From positions 3,658,001 through 3,722,000 of the forward strand of contig NZ_CP119862.1 of the NCBI RefSeq assembly GCF_029338175.1: DNA of 64,000 nucleotides, read 5' to 3'. Position numbers and translations under genes: made by a program. The notes beneath the pieces are model-generated. The model had not been told where the DNA came from. It did no database searches and worked only from the letters and a program-made list of their open reading frames with translations. This DNA comes from Citrobacter enshiensis. Its GTDB lineage: Bacteria; Pseudomonadota; Gammaproteobacteria; Enterobacterales; Enterobacteriaceae. Positions 11,688 through 22,064 of this stretch are shown piece after piece (within the stretch, counting starts at the first letter, position 1; each line of letters starts with the position of its first letter).

Positions 11688-12599
11688 ATGCTGTGGTTCA
11701 AAAATTTAATGGTTTACCGTCTTAGCCGCGACGTTTCTTTGCGTGCTGAGGAGATGGAAAAACAGCTATCCTCGATGACGTTTACCCCTTGCGGTAGCCA
11801 GGATATGGCAAAAATGGGCTGGGTACCGCCGATGGGATCGCACAGCGATGCATTAACGCATACCGCCAATGGCCAAATCATTATTTGCGCGCGCAAAGAA
11901 GAGAAGATCCTGCCTGCGCCGGTGATCAAACAGGCGCTGGAAGCGAAAATCGCCAAACTGGAAGCCGAACAGGGTCGCAAGCTGAAGAAGACCGAAAAAG
12001 ATTCGCTGAAAGATGAAGTGCTGCACTCCCTTCTGCCGCGCGCCTTTAGCCGTTTTAACCAGACAATGATGTGGATAGACACGGTGAATGACCTGATCAT
12101 GGTCGACTGCGCAAGCGCCAAAAAAGCGGAAGATACGCTGGCGCTGCTGCGTAAATGCCTCGGTTCCTTGCCGGTGGTTCCGCTGACGCTGGAAAACCCT
12201 ATCGAATTAACGCTCACCGAGTGGGTACGTTCCGGTACGGTTGCCCAGGGATTCCAGTTGCTGGATGAAGCCGAACTGAAAGCCATGCTCGAAGATGGCG
12301 GCGTGATCCGCGCGAAGAAGCAGGATCTGGTCAGCGCCGAAATCGCCAATCACATTGAAGCGGGTAAAGTGGTCACCAAACTGGCGCTTGACTGGCAGCA
12401 ACGGATCCAGTTTTTGATGTGTGACGACGGCTCGATCAAACGCCTGAAGTTCTGCGATGAGCTGCGCGATCAAAACGAAGATATCGACAGGGAAGATTTT
12501 GCCCAACGTTTTGATGCCGACTTTATCCTGATGACCGGCGAGCTGGCGGCGTTAATTCAAAACCTGGTAGAAGGACTGGGTGGCGAAGCGCAACGCTAG
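11688..12599 (+). CDS. rdgC: Recombination-associated protein RdgC
   Basis: Ring-shaped dimeric DNA-binding protein that restrains RecA and can affect replication. 303 residues from the ATG at 11688, which gives the family N-terminus [14 protein letters not shown]. The frame is open four codons further upstream, but that start lacks family support. Conserved stretches include [14 protein letters not shown] and the C-terminal [17 protein letters not shown]. An ERIC element occupies most of the upstream gap. Confidence 0.95.
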   Translation: MLWFKNLMVYRLSRDVSLRAEEMEKQLSSMTFTPCGSQDMAKMGWVPPMGSHSDALTHTANGQIIICARKEEKILPAPVIKQALEAKIAKLEAEQGRKLKKTEKDSLKDEVLHSLLPRAFSRFNQTMMWIDTVNDLIMVDCASAKKAEDTLALLRKCLGSLPVVPLTLENPIELTLTEWVRSGTVAQGFQLLDEAELKAMLEDGGVIRAKKQDLVSAEIANHIEAGKVVTKLALDWQQRIQFLMCDDGSIKRLKFCDELRDQNEDIDREDFAQRFDADFILMTGELAALIQNLVEGLGGEAQR

Positions 12600-12609
12600 T
12601 TGCACAGTA

Positions 12610-12633
12610 TTCCCTCTCCTGACGGAGAGGGAA
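12610..12633. terminator. Hairpin between convergent rdgC and ppnP
   Basis: Perfect 10-bp stem TTCCCTCTCC (12610-12619) and GGAGAGGGAA (12624-12633) with a TGAC loop. It lies between two converging genes and probably ends transcription from both sides; the T-tracts are weak. Confidence 0.7.
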
Positions 12634-12638
12634 TTACA

Positions 12639-12923
12639 TTACAGATAGCGGCAAAGATAAGAGGTCGGCTCTGCCACCTGCAGATGGAATTCGCTATTGC
12701 CGGGAACGTTAAACACCTCGCCTGCGGCAAACACTTTCCACTGGGTCTCGCCCGGTAGCAGAACATTCAGCGCACCGCTGACCACCGTCATTTCTTCAGG
12801 GGCCGCGGTACTAAAGGTATATTCACCTTCCGCCATAACGCCGACACTGGCGCGACCAGTACTGCTGCTGGTAAAACCGATTGATTTCACTTTGCCGGAA
12901 AAGTACTCATTGCTTTGTAGCAT
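12639..12923 (-). CDS. ppnP: Pyrimidine/purine nucleoside phosphorylase PpnP
   Basis: Small cupin-fold nucleoside phosphorylase (formerly YaiE) that splits nucleosides with phosphate into base and ribose 1-phosphate. 94 residues, single domain. The start [17 protein letters not shown] and the core [14 protein letters not shown] are typical. It stands downstream of aroM on the same strand with a 70-bp gap. Confidence 0.94.
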   Translation of the reverse strand: MLQSNEYFSGKVKSIGFTSSSTGRASVGVMAEGEYTFSTAAPEEMTVVSGALNVLLPGETQWKVFAAGEVFNVPGNSEFHLQVAEPTSYLCRYL

Positions 12924-12994
12924 ACAACTGGCCCTGTTTCATGATTAAGTTAATCCTCAATATAGGGGCCTGACCTTCTGCCTGTCACGCAAAA

Positions 12995-13672
12995 TTAAAC
13001 AAGTAATTCCGACGCCAGTCGCGCAATCAACACATTAGAAAGTAAAACCGGAACATCCAGCGCTTTTTGCAGTAAATCACGATGACGCTGGTTAAAACCC
13101 AGGCAATCCAGCATGATCACATCAGCGCCTTGTTCCAGCAACGCCTTCCCCGCATCAATCAATTGCTGTTCAGAACCGTGGATTGGGTTAGCCAGCGAAA
13201 AGACCGGCGGCGTTTGTAATACCTGCCATTTTTTGGTCTGGGCATCCAGTAACTCCTCAACCGGAACAATCACCCCAACCTGATGCCCATCGACAATCGA
13301 CGCCACCAGCGGAGGGATAATGCGCAATGGTTCAAGCAAAATCGTATTACGGGCCGTCATGTTGTTGATCGACGAGGTGCTCATTAACAGGATCACGTCG
13401 TAACCCTGGTTATCCAGCACTTCAACCACACTTTGCAGATCCCGTTCCACTTTCTGGCGGGATACATGAGCAAGTTGATTATCACTGAGCAACGTCAGCA
13501 GGGGTTCATCACCTGGCGCCACAGCATAATCCGCCATCACATCCTCACGAGACATTTTGCCCAGCAGGCTATGGTGAGAGATATGTTGCTCGTCGATATA
13601 CTCGGTTAAGAGAGGTAAGACTTCACTCATTGGCACAACACCAATAGTGAGAATAGCCAACGACGCACTCAT
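12995..13672 (-). CDS. aroM: AroM family protein
   Basis: 225-residue protein of the AroM family, third gene of the aroL-yaiA-aroM transcription unit known in E. coli under TyrR control. Its biochemical role is unknown. The N-terminus [17 protein letters not shown] and the middle [18 protein letters not shown] are family-conserved. The 234-bp gap to yaiA contains no gene; an inverted repeat ACTCAGA/TCTGAGT lies at 13877-13896. Confidence 0.92.
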   Translation of the reverse strand: MSASLAILTIGVVPMSEVLPLLTEYIDEQHISHHSLLGKMSREDVMADYAVAPGDEPLLTLLSDNQLAHVSRQKVERDLQSVVEVLDNQGYDVILLMSTSSINNMTARNTILLEPLRIIPPLVASIVDGHQVGVIVPVEELLDAQTKKWQVLQTPPVFSLANPIHGSEQQLIDAGKALLEQGADVIMLDCLGFNQRHRDLLQKALDVPVLLSNVLIARLASELLV

Positions 13673-13906
13673 TTTTATGCTCCGCCTTCTTATACTTCTT
13701 CGTTAATTCCCGGTAAATATGCGAACACTTACCTGCGCTACAAATGCCAAAAAGCGTAGCAGCAGTTACGCAACGCATTGTGTAAAGATTCCAATTAATT
13801 CCAGTACTATATTGTTATCGTTTAATTTTCAGTTTTAGCAGAACGCCACAGAGCGTGATAAATGTGATCCAGGCACACTCAGATTCCTTTCTGAGTCATG
13901 ATGGCA

Positions 13907-14098
13907 TCAGGTTTTATCAGGGTCTTCATAGCGTTTTTTGGCATCCAGTGCGTCTTCTTCGCTGGCGTGCTCGCTGATCAAAGAGTCTGGTTTGGGATAA
14001 TCGGCCCGAAGCTGGTAGCGGAGCACCGTCTGGCCTGGCGTCCCTTTTTCAAGGGTGACAATCCAGGCTTTTCGCGGATAGAGGGGATTGTTCGGCAT
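13907..14098 (-). CDS. yaiA: YaiA family small protein
   Basis: 63-residue protein found between aroL and aroM in enterobacteria, of unknown function. A strong ribosome site, AGGAGG, stands six bases before the ATG. The protein is charged and soluble, with no signal peptide or membrane segment. Co-transcribed with aroL, 30 bases downstream of it. Confidence 0.92.
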   Translation of the reverse strand: MPNNPLYPRKAWIVTLEKGTPGQTVLRYQLRADYPKPDSLISEHASEEDALDAKKRYEDPDKT

Positions 14099-14128
14099 GG
14101 TTCCTCCTTTTTTACAACGGGATGAACT

Positions 14129-14674
14129 TTAAGTATAGACGCCGCCCTGCTGACGTAGTTGCGCTTGCGACAGTGCCGCGAGAATTTCACCCACCACCTG
14201 GTCCGGATGTTTAGTCGCATCAACAATGTAATGCGCCGCTTCACGGTACAGCGCGTCGCGTTGTTCAAGCACGTCCCGCACCTCTTCGCTCAACGGTTTG
14301 CCCGTTAAGGTAGGACGCAGTCCCTCTTCCGGCGCCGCTTCCAGGCGATCAACCAATACCGACACCGGTGCGCATAAGTAGAAAACAATGCCGTTATTAC
14401 GCATGTAATGACGGTTGTATTCCGTAAGAATAATCCCGCCACCGGTAGCCACCACCGTTGACGGTGCGGTGACCGCCTCAAGCGCAGTCGTTTCCCTAGC
14501 GCGAAAGCCGTCCCACCCTTCTCTCTCGACCATTTCTGCCACAGTCATTTGCACGTGCGATTGCAACCACTGGTCGGTATCAACAAACTGGTAATCGGTC
14601 GCCTGAGCAAGCGTCATACCGGTTGTTGTTTTACCACAGCCCCGTGGGCCAACAAGAAAAAGAGGTTGCGTCAT
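14129..14674 (-). CDS. aroL: Shikimate kinase II AroL
   Basis: Phosphorylates shikimate at O-3 in the chorismate pathway. 181 residues from the ATG at 14672-14674, giving [17 protein letters not shown] with the Walker A loop at residues 9-16. The open frame continues upstream without family support. Substrate residues are suggested by FVDTD, FRARE and GGGIIL. The C-terminal tail is a few residues longer than that of the E. coli enzyme. Upstream TrpR- and TyrR-type operators indicate repression by tryptophan and tyrosine. Confidence 0.96.
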   Translation of the reverse strand: MTQPLFLVGPRGCGKTTTGMTLAQATDYQFVDTDQWLQSHVQMTVAEMVEREGWDGFRARETTALEAVTAPSTVVATGGGIILTEYNRHYMRNNGIVFYLCAPVSVLVDRLEAAPEEGLRPTLTGKPLSEEVRDVLEQRDALYREAAHYIVDATKHPDQVVGEILAALSQAQLRQQGGVYT

Positions 14675-14740
14675 AACGGGAGTTCCCAGGAGAGCCGCAA
14701 ACATGCGGGATCTGATGTCGTTAAAGTAATAATCATACCA

Positions 14741-14756
14741 CCAAACTAGTACATCG
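14741..14756 (-). promoter_or_regulatory. TrpR-type operator upstream of aroL
   Basis: The minus strand reads CGATGTACTAGTTTGG, containing the ACTAGT core (14745-14750) of the trp operator. The aroL operator of E. coli has the same core in the same place. It lies about 70 bases before the aroL ATG. Confidence 0.65.
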
Positions 14757-14761
14757 TTAAG

Positions 14762-14779
14762 TGTAAATAAATCATTCCA
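14762..14779. promoter_or_regulatory. TyrR box (proximal) upstream of aroL
   Basis: The plus strand has TGTAAA-N6-ATTCCA; one half site matches the TyrR consensus TGTAAA-N6-TTTACA fully, the other partly. It adjoins the TrpR-type operator. Confidence 0.6.
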
Positions 14780-14836
14780 GCGAGAATGTGATATACCGTA
14801 CGTCCTTACTATAACAAGAAATCGCAGGTAATGAAG

Positions 14837-14854
14837 TGTAAAGATAAAATTGCA
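14837..14854. promoter_or_regulatory. TyrR box (distal) upstream of aroL
   Basis: TGTAAA-N6-ATTGCA on the plus strand, with one perfect half site. It lies 75 bases from the proximal box, just outside the yaiI stop codon. The two boxes together resemble the multi-box aroL control region of E. coli. Confidence 0.55.
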
Positions 14855-14855
14855 G

Positions 14856-15314
14856 CTACCGTGCCCTGCGCTGGACTTCCAGCCACCACTTATCCAGTTC
14901 AGCGGCGAAGTGTTGGCGATCGCGTGGAGAAAGACTATCCGGGCCGCCGGTCTGGATCCCACTGGCACGTAAGGTGTCCATAAAATCACGCATCGTCAGA
15001 CGTTCACGGATGGTTGCTTCGCTATACCGTTCTCCGCGCGGGTTTAACGCCGCAGCCCCTTTTTCCAGGACTTCGGAAGCCAACGGAATGTCTGCTGTGA
15101 TAACCAGATCGCCGGGTTCACACTGGCGTACGATCTCATTATCCGCCACATCGAAGCCGGCAGGTACGCGCAATGTGCGGATAAGTCGTGATGGCGGGAC
15201 ACGTAAACTCTGGTTGGCGACCAGAATCAACGGCATCTGCATCCGCTCAGAGGCACGGTATAAAATTTCTTTGATTACATTCGGACACGCGTCAGCATCC
15301 ACCCATATTGTCAT
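14856..15314 (-). CDS. yaiI: YaiI/YqxD family protein (UPF0178)
   Basis: 152-residue protein of the UPF0178 family with a predicted PIN/NYN-like fold. Function not established. The N-terminus [18 protein letters not shown] and the later [12 protein letters not shown] carry the conserved aspartates expected in that fold. Divergent from proC, upstream of aroL. Confidence 0.92.
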   Translation of the reverse strand: MTIWVDADACPNVIKEILYRASERMQMPLILVANQSLRVPPSRLIRTLRVPAGFDVADNEIVRQCEPGDLVITADIPLASEVLEKGAAALNPRGERYSEATIRERLTMRDFMDTLRASGIQTGGPDSLSPRDRQHFAAELDKWWLEVQRRAR

Positions 15315-15463
15315 AACCGCTCCTTACTGATGTGCATTTTTACATTGTCTCGTGCTTTTGCCTTCCGTCAAAGTGCTGTTTCTCCTTCTGAACATGCTCA
15401 TTCCGCGTTAAGCTACGCTTTACTCATCAAAACAATGAATATCACCCAGGGGGGAGTGACGCG

Positions 15464-16273
15464 ATGGAGAAGAAAATCGGTTTTATCGGTTGTGGCAACA
15501 TGGGAAAAGCGATTCTTGGCGGCCTGATTGCGAGCGGCCAGGTTCTCCCGGGGCAAATCTGGGTATATACCCCATCCCCCGACAAAGTTGCCGCCCTGCA
15601 TGAGCAGTACGGCATTAACCCGGCGCAGACCGCGCAAGAAGTGGCGCAGGTTGCAGATATCGTCTTTGGCGCCGTAAAACCCGGCATTATGATTAAAGTG
15701 CTGAGTGAAATCACCTCCAGCCTGAGCAAAGACTCGCTGGTCGTCTCGATTGCAGCGGGGGTCACCCTCGACCAGCTCGCCCGGGCGCTGGGACACGATC
15801 GTAAAATTATTCGCGCGATGCCAAACACGCCTTCGCTGGTGAATGCCGGTATGACCTCCGTGACGCCGAATGCCCTGGTCACCCCGGAAGACACCGCCGA
15901 TGTGCTGAATATTTTCCGTTGCTTTGGCGCAGCAGAAGTCATTGCAGAACCCATGATCCACCCAGTCGTCGGCGTCAGCGGGTCTTCGCCAGCCTATGTC
16001 TTTATGTTTATTGAAGCGATGGCGGATGCCGCTGTACTGGGAGGGATGCCGCGCGCTCAGGCGTATAAATTCGCGGCGCAGGCCGTCATGGGATCGGCGA
16101 AAATGGTTCTGGAAACCGGTAAACATCCTGGTGAGTTGAAAGACATGGTGTGTTCACCGGGAGGCACCACCATTGAAGCGGTTCGGATCCTCGAAGAGCG
16201 TGGCTTTCGTGCCGCCGTTATCGAAGCCATGACGAAGTGTATGGAAAAGTCGGAGAGTCTCAGTAAATCCTGA
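15464..16273 (+). CDS. proC: Pyrroline-5-carboxylate reductase ProC
   Basis: Last step of proline synthesis: reduces pyrroline-5-carboxylate with NADPH. 269 residues. The Rossmann motif GFIGCGNMGKAILGG is at the N-terminus and the C-terminal dimer domain carries the signature VCSPGGTTIEAVRILEERGF. The start ATG follows a GGGGGAG ribosome site. Confidence 0.97.
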   Translation: MEKKIGFIGCGNMGKAILGGLIASGQVLPGQIWVYTPSPDKVAALHEQYGINPAQTAQEVAQVADIVFGAVKPGIMIKVLSEITSSLSKDSLVVSIAAGVTLDQLARALGHDRKIIRAMPNTPSLVNAGMTSVTPNALVTPEDTADVLNIFRCFGAAEVIAEPMIHPVVGVSGSSPAYVFMFIEAMADAAVLGGMPRAQAYKFAAQAVMGSAKMVLETGKHPGELKDMVCSPGGTTIEAVRILEERGFRAAVIEAMTKCMEKSESLSKS

Positions 16274-16288
16274 GGATATCGCTGGACG

Positions 16289-17404
16289 TCAGGCCGCCAC
16301 TTCGGTGCGGTTACGTCCGGCGTTCTTTGCTTTGTAAAGCGCAATGTCCGCGGATTTCAACCACTCCCGATAGTGCCCAAGTTGTGAGGTCAATGGCGCA
16401 ATCCCCACGCTAATACGTAACGTGACCTGCGGCGCGCATGGCAAACGCAATGAGCCTAACTTTTCGTGTACCCGCGACATCGCGGCAATGGCGTTTTCCG
16501 CAGGGGTTCCGCACATGATGACCGCAAATTCATCTCCGCCGAAGCGACCAATAACATCGCTGCCGCGCAGGGTCATCTGCAGTTGTCGCGTCAGGGCAAC
16601 AATCGCTTCATCGCCGACATCGTGGCCCCAGGTGTCATTGATGCTCTTAAAGTGGTCGATATCGATGATCAGCAACGTGGCGTCACGGTTATAGCGGCGA
16701 CAATTATCGAATTCGTTGCGTAATAAAATCTCCCAATGACGCCGATTATAGACGCCCGTCATGCCATCCCGTGTACTCATCACCTGCAACCGGCGCTTAT
16801 GCTCCGCCAGTTTCGTCGCCGTCTGGTAACTGACCCAGGCAAACAACAACGGGTACATCACAATCACAGGCAGGCAGAGCCACCATTCCAGCTGCGCGCT
16901 GCCAAAAGCCACAGTGATACCGGTGAGTTGTAATGTCACCAGGCTAGAAACAAGCATCAATACGATCCCGGCGACGAACAGCCGCACACCGCCGGCCCCC
17001 ATCAGATTCATACACATCATCATCAGTAATGCCGTCGAGGGGAGGATATTGACGCCCATCACGCCAACCCAAACCCCCGCAAGAATCGCGTCGGCTTTTA
17101 AGTTGTATATTTCCCGGCTTAAAGGATCGATGGCTTTGCTCGCCAGCTGCCATGCCAGATGCGGCCAGACAAAAGCCCACCCCACCAAAAATAGCCACCA
17201 TCCTCCCGCGACAGACTGATCAACCAGAGCGGCAGAAATGGGGAAGAACATCCATCCCAGTCCTACTGCTCGCGGCAGCCTGACACGCCGGGCGAAGCGC
17301 AACCCGGAACGCTGGTGGTCATTGGGAGGCGGTATGGCGGGCTCTCCCCCCGGCGCTACCGTTTTTTTGTAAAAGCTTTCATCATTCATAATTTTTGGGA
17401 ACAT
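16289..17404 (-). CDS. dgcC: Diguanylate cyclase DgcC (AdrA/YaiC)
   Basis: Makes cyclic di-GMP and thereby activates cellulose synthesis; transcribed under CsgD control in relatives. 371 residues. Several N-terminal membrane segments (MASE2-type region, about residues 45-190) precede a GGDEF domain. The active site is RFGGDEFAVIM, intact, with DIDHFKSINDTWGHDVGD for metal and nucleotide binding. Convergent with proC. Confidence 0.95.
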   Translation of the reverse strand: MFPKIMNDESFYKKTVAPGGEPAIPPPNDHQRSGLRFARRVRLPRAVGLGWMFFPISAALVDQSVAGGWWLFLVGWAFVWPHLAWQLASKAIDPLSREIYNLKADAILAGVWVGVMGVNILPSTALLMMMCMNLMGAGGVRLFVAGIVLMLVSSLVTLQLTGITVAFGSAQLEWWLCLPVIVMYPLLFAWVSYQTATKLAEHKRRLQVMSTRDGMTGVYNRRHWEILLRNEFDNCRRYNRDATLLIIDIDHFKSINDTWGHDVGDEAIVALTRQLQMTLRGSDVIGRFGGDEFAVIMCGTPAENAIAAMSRVHEKLGSLRLPCAPQVTLRISVGIAPLTSQLGHYREWLKSADIALYKAKNAGRNRTEVAA

Positions 17405-17515
17405 TCTGAAACAATTTTCCCAAATTATAGAGACGAAGCTTGCAGTGAAAGTATGATATTTCGGGTGAGTGATTTTCTCATCTCACCCGTTAGCACTACA
17501 GCTTACCGTATTGTA

Positions 17516-17836
17516 CTACGCGGATTTTTTCAGGCAGGCACTCATAAACTTATTGCGATCGTCGCCTTTCAGAGATTGTTCTGTCGCCTGGACATTGCAC
17601 TCACGCATTTTCTGCTGCTGGGGAGTCAGACTTTTCTCGCCTGGCGCAGACGTGCTGTTCTTCAGGCAATCGCTCATATAGGTCTTGCGGGCGTCCCCTT
17701 TCAGCGCTTCGGCTGTCGCCTGCTGATTGCAGGTCGTCATACGCTGTTGTTGCGGCGTTAAGGTTTTCTCGGCAGCACCGACGGTCGTTAAAAACACCAA
17801 ACCAAAAAGCAGGGCAACCAGTAATGTTATTTTCAT
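17516..17836 (-). CDS. psiF: Phosphate starvation-inducible protein PsiF
   Basis: 106-residue exported protein of unknown function, induced with phoA. The start ATG at 17834-17836 gives a signal peptide ending near VGAAEK. The mature part consists of two copies of a repeat built as LTPQQQxM, a Cys-Asn pair, LKGDxR and a second Cys. It follows phoA by about 150 bases and is probably read from the phoA promoter. Confidence 0.94.
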   Translation of the reverse strand: MKITLLVALLFGLVFLTTVGAAEKTLTPQQQRMTTCNQQATAEALKGDARKTYMSDCLKNSTSAPGEKSLTPQQQKMRECNVQATEQSLKGDDRNKFMSACLKKSA

Positions 17837-17988
17837 AGCACCATCCTTTTGTGGATATTCACACACTTAATCCATCAGAAAACCTGAATTATTTAGCCTG
17901 TGCAATCTGAAGGATTTCGTGCCATTAAGTCTGGCTGCTTACGACGAAATTACCACCCGACGGTAAAAGTATTACCGCCAGGCGTCGT

Positions 17989-19404
17989 TTACTTCAGGCC
18001 CAGGGCCGCTTTCATGGTGTAAAACAGATCGGTTTGGTCCGTCAGCCCCACCACATTGGCTGCGTGCGGGCCGTAGGCGGCAATACGCAGCTGGCTTCCG
18101 GTATGTTCCTGAGATTCTTCTTCAGAGTTTCCGTAGCTCAACACCATCACCGCGCCGTCTTTGGTGTTCAGCGCCTGCGTCAGGCCCGGCGCTTTGGTGT
18201 CCGGCGCAACAATCTGACTGGCGTGAGCATGATCGGCAGTCACCACCACCAGCGTGTTGCCATCCTTCTTCGCAAATTCCAGCGCGCGCTGCACGGCTTC
18301 ATCCAGATCGACCGTCTCGCCAATCTGTCCGCACGGGTTAGCCGCATGATCCTGTTTGTCGATGGATGCCCCTTCCACCTGCAGGAAGAACCCCTTCTCA
18401 TTTTTACTCAGCAGTTCGATCGCTTTGTCTGTCATCTGCGCCAGTGTTGGCACGGTGTCGTTACGCTTCACATTTGGCGTACAGGTCACTGCTGGTTTAT
18501 CAATATTGCCATGGTATGACGCTTTCGGCCCTTCCCAGCGCACGGGCATGTTGCCGTCGGAGAATAATCCCAGCAGCGGTTTGTCCTGGTTGGCTTCGCT
18601 AACAGCAGCCAGCGTCGCGGCATCGCTGACTAACTGATAGCCGCGAACCTGCGCCTGTTCACGCAGCGTTTTTCCCTGCCATTCGCCTGCCGTCGCCGTT
18701 TCAGTAAACGTTTTTGCGCCGCCGCCAAGCGTGACGTCCGCGCGTGCATTCAGTAATTGTTCAGTGATGGAGCCTTTGCCGCCCTTTTCCAGGGCATTTG
18801 TCGGGCATTTTTCGCTGGTGACGACAGGGCCGTAGCATTTACGGGAGGTCACATGCGCTACCAGCGCCGCTGGCGTCGCATCCTGTAATTCTGCCGTGGA
18901 GACATTCCCCGTTGCCAGTCCCGCCGCTTTTGCCATTTCCAGAAGGGTGGTGTGATCTTTTTCGTGGATATCGACGCCCAGCGCGCCGTTATAGGTTTTT
19001 ACGCCTGTCGTCCAGGCCGTGGCGGAGGCCGCAGAGTCCGTCACATAATCGGGTTTGCCGGTTTTTTTATCCAACGCATAATGGGTGTACTGCCCCGTCA
19101 GAGGTAACGCATCAATGCCTTTAAAAAAACCACCCGCCCCTTCAGCATAATTTCGCGCGGCGGTTATTTCCGAGTCCCCCATACCATCGCCAATCAGCAG
19201 AATGATATTTTTAGCGGGTTTATTACTCAGTGAGTCGCGCAGAGCGGAGGTTTGATCGGCCACTAAACGGCGAGCCCCGCCCGGGGTCGTAATATCCCCC
19301 TGCGCCGCACGATTCTCCAACACGGCCACGGATGAAGACCCGGCATACGTCGCGGGGATAAAAAACAGAGAGACCAGGGCAATAGCAATAGCGCTTTGTT
19401 TCAC
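17989..19404 (-). CDS. phoA: Alkaline phosphatase PhoA
   Basis: Periplasmic phosphomonoesterase that frees phosphate under starvation. 471 residues from a GTG start at 19402-19404; the longer open frame upstream is non-coding. The signal peptide begins [15 protein letters not shown] and ends near ATYAG. The nucleophile serine lies in [13 protein letters not shown], and metal ligands in [11 protein letters not shown] and [10 protein letters not shown] are intact. A Pho box stands about 110-130 bases upstream. Confidence 0.97.
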   Translation of the reverse strand: MKQSAIAIALVSLFFIPATYAGSSSVAVLENRAAQGDITTPGGARRLVADQTSALRDSLSNKPAKNIILLIGDGMGDSEITAARNYAEGAGGFFKGIDALPLTGQYTHYALDKKTGKPDYVTDSAASATAWTTGVKTYNGALGVDIHEKDHTTLLEMAKAAGLATGNVSTAELQDATPAALVAHVTSRKCYGPVVTSEKCPTNALEKGGKGSITEQLLNARADVTLGGGAKTFTETATAGEWQGKTLREQAQVRGYQLVSDAATLAAVSEANQDKPLLGLFSDGNMPVRWEGPKASYHGNIDKPAVTCTPNVKRNDTVPTLAQMTDKAIELLSKNEKGFFLQVEGASIDKQDHAANPCGQIGETVDLDEAVQRALEFAKKDGNTLVVVTADHAHASQIVAPDTKAPGLTQALNTKDGAVMVLSYGNSEEESQEHTGSQLRIAAYGPHAANVVGLTDQTDLFYTMKAALGLK

Positions 19405-19513
19405 TTTATTTTCTCCATGTATAAATACATTAAAAGATGCTCTTAATAATTCGAATTGCAGTAGATGCAACCTGAAGTATGACAAGCATAAAAACAAAGT
19501 GACTATAGGTATC

Positions 19514-19535
19514 TGATATGACAGCAATATGACAG
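19514..19535 (-). promoter_or_regulatory. Pho box upstream of phoA
   Basis: The minus strand contains CTGTCATATTGCTGTCATAT: two CTGTCAT units exactly 11 bases apart, an excellent PhoB site. A further partial unit (TTGTCAT) lies nearer the gene at 19479-19485. Confidence 0.88.
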
Positions 19536-19554
19536 TTATTGCCCCTGAATTCGA

Positions 19555-19815
19555 TCAGCTACGAGGATGCCTCAATAACTTTTTTACATACTGGCGCAGC
19601 AATTCCGTATCGTTATCCGGAACGCTGGCATCCGGCTTTACGCCTTCGAGTGCGCCCTCTATCTGATGAATCAACGTTTGCTGCTCAGCCTGCGCCATAT
19701 TACGCAGCATTGCGGTGACAATAATCTCTAACGCTTCTACCTGAGCCACCAGCTCTTTCGACTCTTCTTCTTTTTGGGCGAGTTTAAGCAACAACTCTGA
19801 AATGAGGTTTTTCAT
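19555..19815 (-). CDS. iraP: Anti-adaptor IraP
   Basis: 86-residue anti-adaptor that binds RssB and so protects sigma-S from ClpXP, mainly in phosphate starvation. The whole N-terminal half is a predicted coiled coil, starting [20 protein letters not shown]. It stands just upstream of phoA on the same strand, as in E. coli. Confidence 0.94.
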   Translation of the reverse strand: MKNLISELLLKLAQKEEESKELVAQVEALEIIVTAMLRNMAQAEQQTLIHQIEGALEGVKPDASVPDNDTELLRQYVKKLLRHPRS

Positions 19816-20243
19816 AAACGTATTTCCTTATCCGAAGTAAGCTGACGTTATCATTATGATTCATCACTGCCTAGAGGATGAAAGTAGTATTTTTATGATT
19901 AAAGAAAGACTTTGTGTTAATAATCACATTGAATTAAACAGCGAAACGTTTCTCAGGTCAGAATAATTTCATAATAAGAAAGCCTGAAACTCAATAGTCA
20001 CGCAGCACCATAATATAAAGTTATGATAAACCCGCCTGATTTCACTTAATGTGCAGAACAATAATAAGTGTTGATGTTGACAAGCATTATTGTCGAGCCC
20101 GATAAGGCACGAACAGTGCGGAACAACCTGTGCGTCTGAAGATGATCTGTGACGTCCCCTTCGGGTCGGCCTGAAGAGCGCAACAGTGGAACCCATGGCA
20201 CGGATACCCGCCACTGATATTTTATCTCCCCGTTCATCAGATT
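19816..20243. other. Intergenic region iraP-ddlA, no gene seen
   Basis: A long divergent gap (about 600 bases up to the ddlA start) that should hold the promoters of iraP and ddlA. The open frames on the minus strand here have no family resemblance and overlap ddlA. Apart from the CRP-type site at 20244 I see no assignable element. Confidence 0.5.
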
Positions 20244-20259
20244 TGTGAAACACATCACA
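20244..20259. promoter_or_regulatory. CRP-type site upstream of ddlA
   Basis: TGTGA-AACACA-TCACA matches the CRP consensus halves TGTGA and TCACA perfectly with the correct six-base spacer. It is 157 bases before the ddlA ATG in the iraP-ddlA divergent gap. Confidence 0.65.
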
Positions 20260-20415
20260 CCAATCCCCCGTAATTCGCAGGGAATTGTGCTTTGACCGGC
20301 GTGTGGCGGCGTCCTTGTCTCGTACCTCTTCAAAACAATATGGCAGAAGCGCGCGAAACCCTCGTTTTGTCGTGGTAATGTATACGCTTTGCGTTTCATG
20401 GAATGGGTTTTTAAG

Positions 20416-21510
20416 ATGGCGAAATTGCGGGTAGGAATCGTATTTGGTGGTAAGTCGGCGGAACATGAAGTGTCTTTGCAATCGGCAAAAAATATTGTCG
20501 ATGCCATCGACAAGACCCGCTTTGATGTTGTGCTGTTAGGCATTGATAAACAAGGACAATGGCACGTTAACGATGCCAGTAACTATCTGCTGAACGCAGA
20601 TGACCCTGCTCATATTGCGCTGCGTCCTTCAGCCACAAGCCTGGCGCAAGTGCCCGGCAAACATGAGCACCAGCTCATTGACGCGCAGAACGGCCAACCG
20701 CTGCAAACGGTTGATGTGATTTTCCCTATCGTTCATGGAACGCTGGGTGAAGACGGTTCGCTACAGGGCATGCTTCGTGTGGCAAATTTACCGTTCGTCG
20801 GTTCTGATGTGCTCGGCTCTGCGGCCTGTATGGACAAAGATGTCACTAAGCGCCTGCTGCGCGATGCCGGGTTGAATATCGCCCCCTTTATGACGCTCAC
20901 TCGCACCAACCGCAATACGGTTAGTTTTGCAGAGGTAGAAGCGCGTCTCGGCCTGCCGCTGTTTGTTAAACCGGCGAACCAGGGCTCCTCAGTTGGCGTC
21001 AGCAAAGTCACCAACGAAGCGCAGTATCATCAGGCCGTGGCACTGGCGTTTGAGTTTGATCATAAAGTGGTGGTTGAGCAAGGCATCAACGGTCGCGAGA
21101 TCGAATGTGCCGTTCTCGGCAACGATCATCCGCAGGCCAGTACATGTGGTGAGATTGTCCTGAACAGCGATTTTTACGCCTACGACACCAAGTACATTGA
21201 CGATAACGGCGCTAAAGTCGTGATCCCTGCGGCGATCGCCCCTGACGTGAACGAAAAGATCCGTGAGATCGCCATTCAGGCGTATCAAACACTGGGCTGC
21301 GCGGGTATGGCGCGCGTCGATGTTTTCTTAACGCCAGACAATGAAGTGGTGATCAACGAGATCAACACGCTGCCTGGGTTTACCAATATCAGCATGTATC
21401 CGAAACTGTGGCAGGCAAGCGGTTTGGGTTATACCGATTTGATCAGCCGTTTGATCGAGCTGGCGCTGGAACGCCACGCGGCTAACAATGCGCTGAAAAC
21501 CAGTATGTAA
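20416..21510 (+). CDS. ddlA: D-alanine--D-alanine ligase A
   Basis: ATP-grasp ligase that joins two D-alanines for peptidoglycan precursors. 364 residues from the ATG at 20416, giving [20 protein letters not shown]; the frame opens nine codons earlier without family support. Typical motifs: [28 protein letters not shown] and the metal site [11 protein letters not shown]. Convergent with yaiZ. Confidence 0.97.
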   Translation: MAKLRVGIVFGGKSAEHEVSLQSAKNIVDAIDKTRFDVVLLGIDKQGQWHVNDASNYLLNADDPAHIALRPSATSLAQVPGKHEHQLIDAQNGQPLQTVDVIFPIVHGTLGEDGSLQGMLRVANLPFVGSDVLGSAACMDKDVTKRLLRDAGLNIAPFMTLTRTNRNTVSFAEVEARLGLPLFVKPANQGSSVGVSKVTNEAQYHQAVALAFEFDHKVVVEQGINGREIECAVLGNDHPQASTCGEIVLNSDFYAYDTKYIDDNGAKVVIPAAIAPDVNEKIREIAIQAYQTLGCAGMARVDVFLTPDNEVVINEINTLPGFTNISMYPKLWQASGLGYTDLISRLIELALERHAANNALKTSM

Positions 21511-21571
21511 ACGGCGCATCGTCATACGTCGAACGGTACCTTCTGCCACCCGACGTTTTGACGCAAATAAA

Positions 21572-21596
21572 GCCCGATAACTGCGCGTTATCGGGC
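21572..21596. terminator. Terminator between ddlA and yaiZ
   Basis: Nine-base perfect stem GCCCGATAA and TTATCGGGC with a seven-base loop. On the minus strand it is followed by TTTATTT. The stem overlaps the yaiZ stop codon, so it serves converging transcripts, best that of yaiZ. Confidence 0.75.
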
Positions 21597-21803
21597 ATCT
21601 TCCGCTTCATCTTCCACGCGGCGGCGAATAATCAGCCCGGCGAGCCAAAAACTGATCACCCATGTGACCAGCCCTACCGCATAGGTCTGCCACCCTTTGG
21701 CTTCAAAACCCAATAACCCCACCACCCCATTCAGGATGAAGATAAGCCCAATAGCAAAGGCATAGTAGTGCCAGTCACGGCGAATTTTTACAGGCAAGTT
21801 CAT
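21588..21803 (-). CDS. yaiZ: Inner membrane protein YaiZ (DUF2754)
   Basis: 71-residue protein with two membrane segments separated by a short loop, starting MNLPVKIRRDWHYYAF at the ATG at 21801-21803. Unknown function, conserved in Enterobacteriaceae. The longer upstream frame lacks support. Confidence 0.9.
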   Translation of the reverse strand: MNLPVKIRRDWHYYAFAIGLIFILNGVVGLLGFEAKGWQTYAVGLVTWVISFWLAGLIIRRRVEDEAEDAR

Positions 21804-22064
21804 GACAGCTCCGGGGACAGGGCATAAAAGAACATCCTCGCACATTTACGCCTGACGGTCTGTGGCGGACGCGGAATTTCTGAATTGTTACGCAACTTAA
21901 CGTAAAGATCGTATTTTGTGACAGCGAACAGAAATCTGCAATCCAGGAGTAATCCCTGGGCGAAATTACCATCATTCTGATATTGACAAATCCGATGACC
22001 TGCCAGAATTACTGCGAGCCGCTGGTATGACGCCAGAGTTGCAGAATTCCCCCCGGAGGTCTTT

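Noticed and set aside
13877-13896. Inverted repeat ACTCAGA/TCTGAGT as a terminator between yaiA and aroM
   Set aside because: No T-tract follows on the minus strand, and aroL-yaiA-aroM is known to be co-transcribed in E. coli.
20046-20543. Two minus-strand frames of 165-170 codons before ddlA
   Set aside because: They overlap the ddlA coding start and lack any recognisable protein feature; the region is better explained as a divergent promoter gap.
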